DNA from: Zygaena filipendulae
Taxonomy: Eukaryota > Arthropoda > Insecta > Lepidoptera > Zygaenidae
Reading direction: 5' to 3'
NCBI GenBank assembly: GCA_907165275.2
Contig: OU015660.1
Location: 9,488,501-9,552,500, forward strand
DNA: 64,000 nt
Shown here: positions 45,601 through 54,955 of the stretch, piece after piece
How the letters are laid out: each line of letters begins with the position of its first letter
Position numbering within the stretch: position 1 is the stretch's first letter
Translations under genes and position numbers: made by a program
The notes under the pieces: generated by a model
Seen by the model: only the letters and a program-made list of their open reading frames with translations
What the model was told of the DNA's origin: nothing
Databases searched by the model: none

Positions 45601-45730
45601 GATGCAAGTCTGAGAAACCTTCTCGCTGCAACAATAACAACAATGTTCCTACAACGAGTTTGAGAAAACAAGAAAACGTATCTAATGACCATATAAACTG
45701 TCTTACTCGCCTTTGTTTTTAGTATCGTCA
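42601..45730. other. No recognisable feature
   Basis: AT-rich. A long A tract at 43167-43189 may be the tail of an old retroposon. No frame or repeat I can name. Confidence 0.4.
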
Positions 45731-45940
45731 ACCAAATTTTAGTTTTAGTCCGTCTTGTAGAATAATATAAAAAAAAAAATTGGAATTACCTGATTTACTT
45801 ACTTACGTATTTTTTCATTTTTTACGCCTAATCAAAAAATAGCGGAGATCATTAAGTCGAAATGTCGCGTGACGTCACGCCTTGCTACAGTTTATAGCAA
45901 TTAGCACGTTAGAATTGATAGAATTTTGATTTTCATATCC
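45731..45940. mobile_element. TTGACTA-end MITE, internally deleted copy
   Basis: It keeps the left part (TTTTAGTCCGTCTTGTAG, GTCGCGTGACGTCACGCC) and a stub of the right end (GAATTTTGATTTTCA), with the middle missing. Same family as 11621-11930. Confidence 0.6.
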
Positions 45941-46534
45941 CGGGAACAAGCCTAGTCCTAGACTACTTGCACCTTTGGTGAACTACATAGGCAAATTTAA
46001 ATCTGCCTGATAATAATTATTATTTTTGTATTTTTTGCCATTTCCACATTCAGTTATTTGTGTCAGTTATTATTACATTTTGTTCCCTTCTTTTACAAAC
46101 TTAACAAATAACTGCGCAGAGGTTGATCTCGAGGATCATGACTATTAGTAGATACTAAGAAGGTACTTGCTAAAGATTTGAAGGGAAATAGGAAAATGTC
46201 AAACGATTTAACTGATAATTGTTTATAATCCTAAAAAAAATAATTGATATTTCTTAGTTCTTCGCATATGTATTTACTTTTAAATTAGTTCCATAAGTTG
46301 CTACTATTGCGTCAGCTGTACCGACCGAAATGGCCAGTTAAAGCAGAAAAAGTAGCGAACTTGAGAATTTTCACTTAACCCCTTGTGATTTGGTGTAAAA
46401 TTGGATTTAAAAAGTTTCTCTAATTGGAAACTTTGCTTTGTTCTTTTTGTTATTAAATCAATGGTATTCTTACTTTGGATTCATCTCGTGATTATTCGTC
46501 TAGTAGATATCTCTGGTCTTGAGTTTATTAAGTA

Positions 46535-46708
46535 CTAGCTGTTCTCCCGCGGTTTCACCCGCGTGAGTTTCGAAACTCCCAAATATCTTTAATACAAACC
46601 TTCTCCTGTTAATTACGAACCAAACAAAAAAAAGAATAATTCTCAACGATTGAGCCAAGTTTATGGGAGACAAACGAACAGCAATTCTGTTTTTTATATA
46701 TAAGAAGA
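46535..46708 (-). mobile_element. Helitron-like element
   Basis: 3' CTAG at 46535-46538, then CTCCCGCGGTTTCACCCGCG and TGAGTTTCG. The 5' end reads (reverse) TCTTCTTATATATAAAAAAC, flanked by T at 46709. The middle is diverged. Confidence 0.6.
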
Positions 46709-46804
46709 TAATTTGATTATTTAAACGTATCGAAATTCGTCAATCTTACTTTATTTTAAGATGAAGTTGTACTGTCCCTCAACCTTCTACTTTATTCGTG
46801 GGAT

Positions 46805-46902
46805 GTGGACTACTTTTGAAAATCAAAATTCTAATTAGTCCGTCAGTTAGAAAATAAAAAACAATAATCTACTAGACGGACTAAAAAATAAAAATTAGTC
46901 AA
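46805..46902. mobile_element. TTGACTA-end MITE, 98-bp minimal copy
   Basis: Only the two ends remain: TTTTGAAAATCAAAATTC, AATTAGTCCGTC and, after a few bases, CTAGACGGACTAAAAAATA, ATTAGTCAA. It shows how far the family can shrink while keeping both inverted ends. Confidence 0.7.
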
Positions 46903-47260
46903 CATGCCCATTAAACTAACAAGGCAAAACTCATTCAATTTAGGGCGATCTGTAAAGCAGAAAGTCATCGATTAAAACTAAAATTTGCCAAACAGACCCA
47001 AGTTACTTTATTAACTTAAATTATCTTAAAAATAAACTGAATTTATATATAAAACGTAGCTTTGTATCGATTCAAATTAATCAAATCACGCATTATCTAT
47101 CATTGTTATTATCACGGAACAGTGGTTATATTATTGTCTTCATTGATCCATCCCTTTCTCTATACTTGGTGTTGTCCTCGAGAGAAAAATACGTTTTGTA
47201 TTCTGATTTTAATGAAATTTAATGAAATGTTTAAAACAATAGAAAGAAAGAAAGAAAAGA

Positions 47261-47405
47261 ATAGAATAGAATAATCTTTAATGTACACTAAAATAATGTT
47301 ATAGTGTGTTAACAAAAACAAAAACTTATAAATAAAGGCATACAAAAGGCGGTCTTATTCGATCTTAGCGATCTCTTCCAGACAACCGTTGGGTGGATAG
47401 GACAA
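47261..47405 (-). mobile_element. LINE/SINE 3' tail fragment
   Basis: AGAATAGAATAATCTTTAATG (tail in reverse), TACAAAAGGCGGTCTTATTC, GCGATCTCTTCCAGACAACC and GTTGGGTGGATAGGAC. The phrase is typical of a frequent moth non-LTR 3' end. Confidence 0.5.
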
Positions 47406-48082
47406 AAACAGAAAATTTATATGTTGATTTGGATGTAGATAGAGAAAAGATATTCATTTAAGCAATAACCATGACTACTTTATTCGCTAAAATGAAAAGC
47501 AAAAATATATCATTTCAATTATGTGTGGCTTAACAACTGATGTAGTCAATGCCTGCATACCAGAGATATGTCCAACACAGCGTCCAACCCGACGTGCTAG
47601 ATGCAATAGGCACCCGACTTGGGATCAACGAGCGTTCAAACAAACATACATATACGAAGCCAATATCCCGGTGTTACGTAGGTACGCAAAAATGTACCTA
47701 TACGTAAATTACGGCAACGTTGTCTATTCTTCTGTTATTAATGCGCTGAGTCGATTGACAGGATAAACGCTTATCGATCGCTTGATGAGAAAGTCGGTGA
47801 TCCGTGCATGACAATGGTTGCTGTTTTATCAAAAATATTGTTTCTAGCTCCTACGTTACTAGCTCCTTGTCTCAGAATTCCTTTGGAATCTTTTGGTAGT
47901 ACGGGAAAATAGTTTGATAACTACTTAATAGTTTTCAGGGCTTTGATGCTTGCACACTGTACAGATTTTACTTTGAACTTTGACTGATAAAGTCCTAAAA
48001 TTCCTAACTTATAATTGATTGTTGTACCTATTAATTAAATTAAAAAGTATTTGAATCAAAGCGAGGTTTTCATTAAGAGACT
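47406..48082. other. No recognisable feature
   Basis: An 81-codon plus frame at 47521-47766 has no known domain. Otherwise AT-rich spacer. Confidence 0.35.
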
Positions 48083-48542
48083 ATAGCTGTGCCCCTCTGT
48101 TTCACCCGCGTGAGTTTCGGAATTCCCACTGGAATTTCATCATAGAAAAATAATGATCACAAACCATAGAATAGGTAAGTACTTTTATTTCGGATTTCAC
48201 GCGAAAATTTCGAAATAAATTCGGTTTTCTTCTTGTGTAATCGATTGTGTGATTTCATACATTTCAATTCAGATCTGTTCATAACTGTTCGCGTGAACGG
48301 CTGGACCAGTTTTGGTAATCCTTGTTTGTTGGGTCTGTTATTGTTAGGAGAAGAAGAATAAAAGAAGTTAGGAGTTCTTGCGGGAATTCCGAAACTCACG
48401 CAGGTGAATCTCTGAAATGGTTGGACCAATTTTTACGGGACTTTCACTGCTAATTAATTAGCTGAAGGAGTAAATTAGGCTACTTTGGAGTTCTTGCGGG
48501 AATTCCGAAACTCATGCGGGTGAAACCGCGGGGCACAGCTAG
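48083..48542. mobile_element. Cluster of Helitron-like fragments and one intact 3' end
   Basis: It starts with a minus-strand 3' end (TATAGCTGTGCCCCTCTG, 48083). Two plus-strand 3' segments follow, both with GAGTTCTTGCGGGAATTCCG (about 48370 and 48488). The last ends GCGGGTGAAACCGCGGGG-CACAGCTAG at 48542 before T. A tandem or nested set of insertions. Confidence 0.55.
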
Positions 48543-48993
48543 TAAACTATAAAGATAAAAACAGATCAATATGTAAGTGCTATCAAAAGAGCATCGCGGT
48601 CGATAATAAAACGGTATAAGACCTCAGTTTGTAATATAACCTATCTTGCTTCACTTAAAATGCCATATGTTGCCGATTTTATATCCTACCGCTATACTAT
48701 AACTGGGTAATACGAATAAAATATCGCTTGAAATGTCGTTATGGTCGTGTTCATTTTCTTCTATCGTGTTTATATTACCTATCGTTTTTGTATTTATTTT
48801 TTCGCTTCTTTGCTTTTCTTGGTCCGTGGCCGTCCGAGCGTGATATATGATCTCGAAGTGGTACGAAAATATCCGGTCATCGAATCTTGTCAGATGACTT
48901 TCCGCAAAGATTTGTTTACGCTCTGTCGGATATCGACGCATGAGTGCGCACTACAAAAAACATGACATTAAAAACAAATAGATAGGTATATAG

Positions 48994-49245
48994 ATGAATG
49001 AATAAGTGAATGAAAACACTTTACTTATTAAGCATCACAATTAAAAGAAATTACAAAAAACTAATAAAAAGCTGAAAGTGGCTCCAAAGGACGGCCTTGG
49101 GTATGGAGTATAGAAATATTTAAATTACAATGAAACAATAAAATAATAACCAACTAGGTACATAATAATAGATGCATGGTAAAAGGCAGCCTTATTGCTA
49201 AGGGGAATATCTTCAGGACGACGGTTCGTGTGATAAAATTTAAAG
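48994..49245 (-). mobile_element. LINE/SINE 3' tail fragment
   Basis: GAATGAATAAGTGAATGAAA, CACTTTACTTATTAAGCATC, then AAAGGCAGCCTTATTGCTAA and ATCTTCAGGACGACGG. Same design as 47261-47405 but with a different tail, so another subfamily. Confidence 0.45.
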
Positions 49246-49322
49246 TTATAAAATTGCAAAGGGTTTTGAAGTGATTGCAAGCATATGCTACCTACTTTAA
49301 TGTTTTCTGTTAATTAGTTATA

Positions 49323-49400
49323 ATAATAATAAGTTTATTTGGTGCCAAAAATAATATCTATAGATACAACAAGAAAATAAATTTTTAATTAATTTAAAAA
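49323..49400 (-). mobile_element. LINE 3' tail fragment
   Basis: ATAATAATAATAAGTTTATT followed by TGGTGCCAAAAATAATATC, the reverse of a (TTA)n-ending non-LTR tail, just before the full-length LINE. Confidence 0.35.
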
Positions 49401-49991
49401 ATTTAAAATAAATTTAGGTGTAATGGTAGGTTATCATTTAGGTTTATCATTAATTACAATGATATGTATATGTATTTATAATATGAATACAGGTATGAAA
49501 ATAGGTCGATAGGAAAAAGTAAGATAGGAAGATTTTATCTTATTAAAAATTTGTAATAAAGAATAAATTGTTATAAATTTTTTATTCTTACGTCTACGTA
49601 CTACATTACAAATACTGACGAAAAAAACGATGAATATCGTTATCAATTTGTATAAGAGCTGTTTGAATGTTAACCTTTTCCGAAATGCCATAAAAACACC
49701 GAGGCCACTTTTACCAGTTTGTTTAGTGGTTTTATACAATATTGGCCTCGTCGATGTAGGATATTTCAGATTTTCTATTCACATAGGTAATATTTGATTT
49801 ATGTCGCGCGCCAATAGTTCTGAACGAAAAATGAAAAAAAAAACATCAAAAAGTTTTTGCCTATGATAGAGAGAGGACACTGTCAAAGGGGCGTAATAAT
49901 AATAATAATAATAATCTTTATTTCGGAACAATCCATAGTTTGTTAGTAACATTATCCTTAAAACCTAGAGTTAGTAAAAAATAAAATAAAA

Positions 49992-52820
49992 TTAATTTAA
50001 GTTGGCTCCTGGTTGCGAGCTAGTGGCATGCAGTCGCATCCAGTGCCCCAGCAGAGGGGAGTCCCACTTGCTTGACAATGCATTCAGAATGCTGTTCGAC
50101 GTATTGCGTGTTCGCCCGAGCAGAGACGCACTACGCTTACGAATTATAGCGTAGAAGCAGTCAGTGTGCGCCTCTGCAAACATTCCCGACGCACTACAAT
50201 GAGGTGGAAGTCGAAACAGCACTCTAAATGCATTGTTATACTGAACGCGCAACGAGCCGTATGCACGCTGCGTGTATTTAGTCCACAGACCGCACGTGTA
50301 GAACGATTGACAGTAGGCTCGGAATAGTGTCAGTTTGACTTGTTTACTACAACGTGAAAATCTGCGGGCCAACATGTTGCCACGCACACACAAGGCCCTA
50401 CGCTCCCTTTCTATATCAAGGTCATCGCTCAAAGAGTCAGTGACCCAATGACCCAGGTACTTAAACCGATTTACAAGAGCCAATGGTTTACCGCACAGTG
50501 TAATTGGGGGTATGTTGCTATATGTTTTGTTACCTGCTTTAAAAACCATTAGCTCACTTTTTGACGCGTTGTATCTGAGTCCATGGGCCGCTGCGTACGA
50601 CTCACATATCTTTATCAACCTCTGTAGGGCTCCTATCGATGGGCTCAGCAGCACCATGTCGTCAGCATAGCTGATGTTGTTTATACACACACCATCTACG
50701 TGACAACCGACATTGGTGTTGCCGAGCCCACCGATCAGCCGATTCATGTACAGGTTGAAGAGGTTGGGCGAGGTGACCCCCCCCTGCCTCACCCCACACT
50801 CCAGCCTGTACATGTCCGAGTGCGCGCCCGCCCACCATACGCTATTACGCTGGTTCGCGTACCAGTATCTAAACAGGTTTATTATATCTGGCGGCACATC
50901 GGTATCAGCTCGCAGTTTTTCCCACAAGAGGGGGTAGGACACTAGATCGAAAGCCTTCGATAAGTCTAAGAAACAGGCGAAAACCGGCGTCTTCCTGGCT
51001 GTATAGTATTGAACAGTTTGCTTAAGACATAGTATGGCACTTTCGGTGGACAGCTCCGGTCTAAAACCGAATTGAGCGTCATGCAGTTTAATATGTTTAC
51101 TTAGATGTTTATTAAGCAAACTGTCCAATACCTTCGCGAATACCGTAGCTAACGATATGGGCCTATAGTTTGACACATCAGAGGCATCGCCAGTTTTATT
51201 TTTAATGACTGGCACAACTACGCTGTACATTAAATCCTTTGGTAGGTAAACATGACTCAAACACAAGTTAAATAACAGGGCAAGTACCCGAGGCAGGTGA
51301 ACCCCCGCGTGCCGCAGGTGTTCGACACTGAGGCTGTCATGTCCCGGGGATTTACCCCTCACCATGCTCTTAATTACCGATCTCACCTCTCCCGCGGTAA
51401 AGCGCACGCTCACTCCCCCCCGACAGTCCTCAGTTTCGCACACCTGCAGCGTGCCAGTGAGTGCGGACTGCACCTGGAATTGCTGCTTGAAAGCGTTAGC
51501 AATCTGCTCGGGCTCGTGCTCGCCCGCCACACGCACAGGCAGACTCGGTTTTGGGGATAATTTATTTGTGTTTCTCCAAAATTTACCAAATTCTTTTTTT
51601 GCATGATTACTCGCCAAAATATCCATTTTAATTTGTTCTTTGTTGTCCTGACAATATTTTAATTTAGCTTTAAAAAACTTCCTAGATTCTGACATATTAT
51701 TATACACATATCCGGACTTAGGTTTCCCATGTAATACCCAATTCTGAAACCAAAACCGAGCCTCCCTGTGGGCGACACTGACATGTTTATTCCAACCTGT
51801 CACATATTTGTATTTCTTACATATTTTCTCACTCGAACATTGTACAGAAGCTTCTTGAATAGCACATATTACGTCACGGTACAGTTTATCAATAATTAAT
51901 GAGTGACTTTTATTATCGCAATACTTATCTGCACACATACGGAAATCAGAAGGAAAATCGATTAGACGTAATTTAGAGTTACAAAGGCTATGGTAATTTT
52001 CAATTTGTGAGCTGTCCCTTTCGCCCCATACAATTTTATTAGGTGTGTCTGCTTTAATAATTTTGGTAGGGATCATATTTAGGTCACACTTAATCATTAA
52101 AGGACGGTGATCAGACCAAAACACATCATGTAATACTGACACACTCACTACAGTCTGCCGCGCGGCTCGAGTCGTGACGCAGTGGTCGAGCCAGCGCAGG
52201 CACCCGTCGTGCGAGTCACTCACGTACGTGTAGGTAACGGCAGGCAGAACGTCCATGTCAACACAACACCACAACTGTTCTGAACAGAAGTCCAACAACT
52301 CAGTACAGAAACTTTTTCCGGGGTGGGCATTAAAGTCACCCATCACAAAGACAGTGTCTATGTTGTTACTTTCAATAACTGCATTAATTTCGCCTAAGCA
52401 ATCAGTGAATTCGGTTAGGTTATACACTGAGTCGGTGGGCATGTACACCGCTATTACTAGTATAGCACGGTCTGGGAGCGAGATTTTTATTGCGATTAAG
52501 CGATCACTATCACACTGCACTACCGATACACACGGAAAGGACGATTTTTTCCACAGTATAGCCATTCCTCCATAAGGCCTGCCTCTAAGTATTTCGACAG
52601 CTGGATCCATCGCAGATTTGGCTGTGTATGCAAAGTCGTCACTTATGCTCTCGAGAAAAGATAAATTATGCTGATAAAGCCAAGTTTCCTGGAGTGCAAT
52701 GAGATCAGCTTTATGGCAAAGTCTCCGCACACAGTCAACAGAACGAATAATATTTTTACAATTAAAAGTCATAAATGTTGATAACTTAGCCATTTTTATT
52801 TTTATTAGAGTTAATGTCAT
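49992..52820 (-). CDS. LINE ORF2: endonuclease and reverse transcriptase (942 aa)
   Basis: One open frame of 942 codons from the first Met, or 933 from M10. M10 sits in the motif ATGGCTAA (52793-52786), whose TAA is the ORF1 stop, suggesting stop-restart translation. The endonuclease domain shows QETW (44-47), AVYMP (124-128), GDFNAHPG (161-168) and SDHRP (236-240). The reverse transcriptase shows LDLSKAFD (618-625), RQGGVTSP (678-685) and the YADD active site (718-721), with a Cys/His-containing tail after 830. All catalytic motifs seen are intact. Role: target-primed reverse transcription. The copy inserts antisense to CASK. Confidence 0.92.
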   Translation of the reverse strand: MTLTLIKIKMAKLSTFMTFNCKNIIRSVDCVRRLCHKADLIALQETWLYQHNLSFLESISDDFAYTAKSAMDPAVEILRGRPYGGMAILWKKSSFPCVSVVQCDSDRLIAIKISLPDRAILVIAVYMPTDSVYNLTEFTDCLGEINAVIESNNIDTVFVMGDFNAHPGKSFCTELLDFCSEQLWCCVDMDVLPAVTYTYVSDSHDGCLRWLDHCVTTRAARQTVVSVSVLHDVFWSDHRPLMIKCDLNMIPTKIIKADTPNKIVWGERDSSQIENYHSLCNSKLRLIDFPSDFRMCADKYCDNKSHSLIIDKLYRDVICAIQEASVQCSSEKICKKYKYVTGWNKHVSVAHREARFWFQNWVLHGKPKSGYVYNNMSESRKFFKAKLKYCQDNKEQIKMDILASNHAKKEFGKFWRNTNKLSPKPSLPVRVAGEHEPEQIANAFKQQFQVQSALTGTLQVCETEDCRGGVSVRFTAGEVRSVIKSMVRGKSPGHDSLSVEHLRHAGVHLPRVLALLFNLCLSHVYLPKDLMYSVVVPVIKNKTGDASDVSNYRPISLATVFAKVLDSLLNKHLSKHIKLHDAQFGFRPELSTESAILCLKQTVQYYTARKTPVFACFLDLSKAFDLVSYPLLWEKLRADTDVPPDIINLFRYWYANQRNSVWWAGAHSDMYRLECGVRQGGVTSPNLFNLYMNRLIGGLGNTNVGCHVDGVCINNISYADDMVLLSPSIGALQRLIKICESYAAAHGLRYNASKSELMVFKAGNKTYSNIPPITLCGKPLALVNRFKYLGHWVTDSLSDDLDIERERRALCVRGNMLARRFSRCSKQVKLTLFRAYCQSFYTCGLWTKYTQRAYGSLRVQYNNAFRVLFRLPPHCSASGMFAEAHTDCFYAIIRKRSASLLGRTRNTSNSILNALSSKWDSPLLGHWMRLHATSSQPGANLN

Positions 52821-54120
52821 TAATTATCACCGATTTATTTCCAATTTCATTTCTTTTTTCAAACTCAATAAACTTTCGATAAGAAATTCCTTCGGGCCAA
52901 AAGTCGTCACTCAGAAATATATGTAACTTGTGTCTTGGCACATAAACTTTATAGGAGTCATAACCCCTCGCATATTTCATATTTATTTTCTCTAAGTTAA
53001 CTTTAACGTTAACTTTGCTTTGAATATAATTAGTGATGTCACACACCGTCGTCTCTCTCGCAACATTGTGAATAAAAATTGGTATTTTTATATCAGCTGG
53101 TTTAAAATTACATTGCGAGTCAACAACAGCCCTCCCGCTATTGCTTACAAATCGATTTCGCATTTTTCTACTTTGTACCAATTTCCACGGTACTTCTTCG
53201 CACTGTTTTGGTTTTTTAACTTCCTTCAGCACATCTGAAAAAGATTTGTTCGTCGATTCATTAGCGTTCGAGGCGGCCGTGTGTATCGCCGGCGGTACGG
53301 CAGGCGGCGACAATGTAGGTAACAGATCAGTGACTGCGGCAGTGGCACGGTGACTCATCGCTTTTGCAACCGACTTCGTAGGCGCGCTCATCGGTGCGAC
53401 CGTTGTATGAGAATCACAATCTACCCGCAGCGGAGAAATATTGCAGGAGTCGTTTTGATGTTCAGGGGATCTTCGTGAACTATTAGGGTCAAATGTTCGG
53501 CTTTCATCACCCATGTGAAGTAAACCAACGGGTCCACTGTTGTACTCGAAGCTGTTCATCAGAGCTCCGCCTCGTTTCATGTTAATATTGCATGGGAAAT
53601 TATTCACAATTGAGACTTTTTTGAGATTCTCAACCTCCATCCTTAAATCTGTTAACTCATTTTTTGTTGCAAGTTCTTCACACAATTTATCAATATCACG
53701 TCTCATTAGGACAATATCTTTAAGTAGACGGGTAACATCTACATGATCAAACAGAACTGGCGGTAATTTATGTAACTCCCGCGCCACAAATATGGGCAAT
53801 TTTTCGGGGTCTGTTTCCTTAAGCAGACATATGATGTCATCGATATCTCTCAATGATTTCCCAGCTCGTTTACGTACCTTCAGTTTACTTGACACATCTA
53901 AAGATTCAAATAACAGCTGTTTGGCAGCCGTTATGTCTTTTTCCGAAAAAGCACTGATGCAGACACGGCTTAAGCTCTCCTCGTCCATAACATCCATTTT
54001 ATTACACACAAAAGATAAAACTTCATTAATTACAATATTACACGATGCACATTTCACAATATTCGACATTTTAGACAAAAGGTAGCCAGCGCGTTTAAAA
54101 ACGCATCCGTCCGCAATCAC
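52786..54120 (-). CDS. LINE ORF1 protein (444 aa, CxxC and coiled-coil)
   Basis: This is the first ORF of the LINE and is uninterrupted. A later Met (about residue 18, MSNIVKCASC) is a plausible true start because the CxxC at residues 24-27 is the normal N-terminal feature of this ORF1 family. The segment around residues 80-170 (SLRDIDDI, LPIFVARELHKLPPV, FDHVDVTRLLKD) is conserved in arthropod LINE ORF1 proteins, followed by a likely coiled coil and a Ser/Ala/Pro-rich linker. The C-terminal third (from about residue 345) may be an RNA-binding fold. It presumably binds element RNA. It ends in an ATGGCTAA overlap with ORF2. Confidence 0.8.
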   Translation of the reverse strand: MIADGCVFKRAGYLLSKMSNIVKCASCNIVINEVLSFVCNKMDVMDEESLSRVCISAFSEKDITAAKQLLFESLDVSSKLKVRKRAGKSLRDIDDIICLLKETDPEKLPIFVARELHKLPPVLFDHVDVTRLLKDIVLMRRDIDKLCEELATKNELTDLRMEVENLKKVSIVNNFPCNINMKRGGALMNSFEYNSGPVGLLHMGDESRTFDPNSSRRSPEHQNDSCNISPLRVDCDSHTTVAPMSAPTKSVAKAMSHRATAAVTDLLPTLSPPAVPPAIHTAASNANESTNKSFSDVLKEVKKPKQCEEVPWKLVQSRKMRNRFVSNSGRAVVDSQCNFKPADIKIPIFIHNVARETTVCDITNYIQSKVNVKVNLEKINMKYARGYDSYKVYVPRHKLHIFLSDDFWPEGISYRKFIEFEKRNEIGNKSVIINDINSNKNKNG

Positions 54121-54142
54121 ACGCGACGCGAGACTGAAGTAA

Positions 54143-54763
54143 TACTAGCTGAAGTAAGCTTTGCGCTTCCAGTATTTTTTGAGGGATGAAATTCTTTTTG
54201 CTATGTTTATACCAAAATTTTCGCTTACGCTATCGAGTGAAAAAAACACTTTTTCCATTTCATTAATTTAATTGCCATTATTCATTTCATTTCAATCAGG
54301 GGGGCTAAGATGCGCAACACGATAAAAATTTATCGAGCCATTTTATCGATTCTCATCGACATAATATATCGTTTTGTCTACCAGTGGTAAAAAATGTTTA
54401 ACCGAATCTAGTCTTAACTCAATACCCCACTACTGCACTTTTTTGCTTGGACGCCCACAAATATTTGTCGTGTCGACAATTTTATCTTTCGTTCGATAAA
54501 CATATCATGTTGCGCATCCTAGCTCCGCAGGTCAATTGATTTCCTTATAGGTATGCAAAATAGGTCGAAATCAGCCCAGTCGCTGATGGAATTAAAAAAT
54601 TAGGTACCACTAGCAAAGTAACTATTTCGCCTGTAATTAATTCGAGCATATTGCAGATTTGACGATTAGTTATGTTAAACGTGTACTCTCTGTTAAGCTT
54701 AAACAGAAGCTGTTCATATTATCTACTAGATCATTCGCTTAACTTTTGAATATTTCCTTGCAG
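54143..54763. other. CASK intron end upstream of the first visible exon
   Basis: AT-rich non-coding DNA lies between the LINE 5' end and the first visible CASK exon. It holds a small terminal-inverted-repeat element at 54298-54530 and then a branch/pyrimidine tract before the acceptor at 54763. No L27 exon is seen here. Confidence 0.6.
54298..54530. mobile_element. Small TIR element (MITE) just upstream of CASK exon
   Basis: The ends are inverted copies of one another: GGGGCTAAGATGCGCAACAC on the left against the reverse complement of GTTGCGCATCCTAGCTCC on the right. The interior is about 190 bp, AT-rich, non-coding and repeats TTATCGA-type words. The structure is that of a non-autonomous DNA transposon. 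Superfamily and target duplication are not clear. Confidence 0.6.
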
Positions 54764-54955
54764 GCCCTTCTGCAGGCTCACGATGTGGTCGCTCGCGAGG
54801 TGTACGGCGAGGAGTCGCTGCGCGCGTCCCCGCCGCCTGTCAACGGCCGCACCACAGCGCCACCGCCGGAGGACGAAGACGACACCGAGCCGGAGTTCGA
54901 GAACGTGACTAGAGTGCGTCTCGTTCAGTTCCAAAAGAACACTGACGAGCCAATG
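54764..54955 (+). CDS. CASK: CASK exon: end of L27C, linker and PDZ start
   Basis: The exon is 64 whole codons between a pyrimidine-rich acceptor (ttccttgcag) and the donor gtaaat. It opens with [17 protein letters not shown], the end of the second L27 domain, which pairs with Lin-7. A Pro/Glu/Asp-rich linker follows and then the first PDZ strand ([14 protein letters not shown]). It starts in phase 0, so the missing upstream exon must end on a codon boundary. The upstream exon should end in an L27C helix and is not recognisable in the 54 kb to the left. Confidence 0.93.

Larger units (their letters stand above)
49894..54142 (-). mobile_element. Full-length two-ORF non-LTR retrotransposon (CR1/L2/Daphne-like)
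   Basis: The element reads on the minus strand: ORF1 (54120-52786), ORF2 (52820-49992), a short 3' UTR with AATAAAG, and a (TAA/TTA)n tail at 49894-49915. ORF2 has apurinic-type endonuclease and reverse transcriptase but no RNase H, and ORF1 has an N-terminal CxxC. That layout fits the Jockey superfamily, most likely the CR1/L2/Daphne group; exact clade not assigned. The 5' end lies shortly beyond ORF1, near 54142, but is not sharply defined; no target duplication is certain. Both frames are open, so the copy looks young. Confidence 0.85.

Noticed and set aside
48651..48965. Overlapping frames, one with a hydrophobic signal-like start
   Set aside because: AT-rich hydrophobic readings are expected by chance; no mature protein follows.
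50700..53746. Several plus-strand frames of 60-110 codons
   Set aside because: Shadows of the minus-strand LINE ORF1 and ORF2.
54134..54157. CTGAAGTAA direct repeat at the LINE 5' edge as a target duplication
   Set aside because: The two copies are 6 bp apart on the same side of the element and the word is absent at the 3' end, so it cannot be the duplication.
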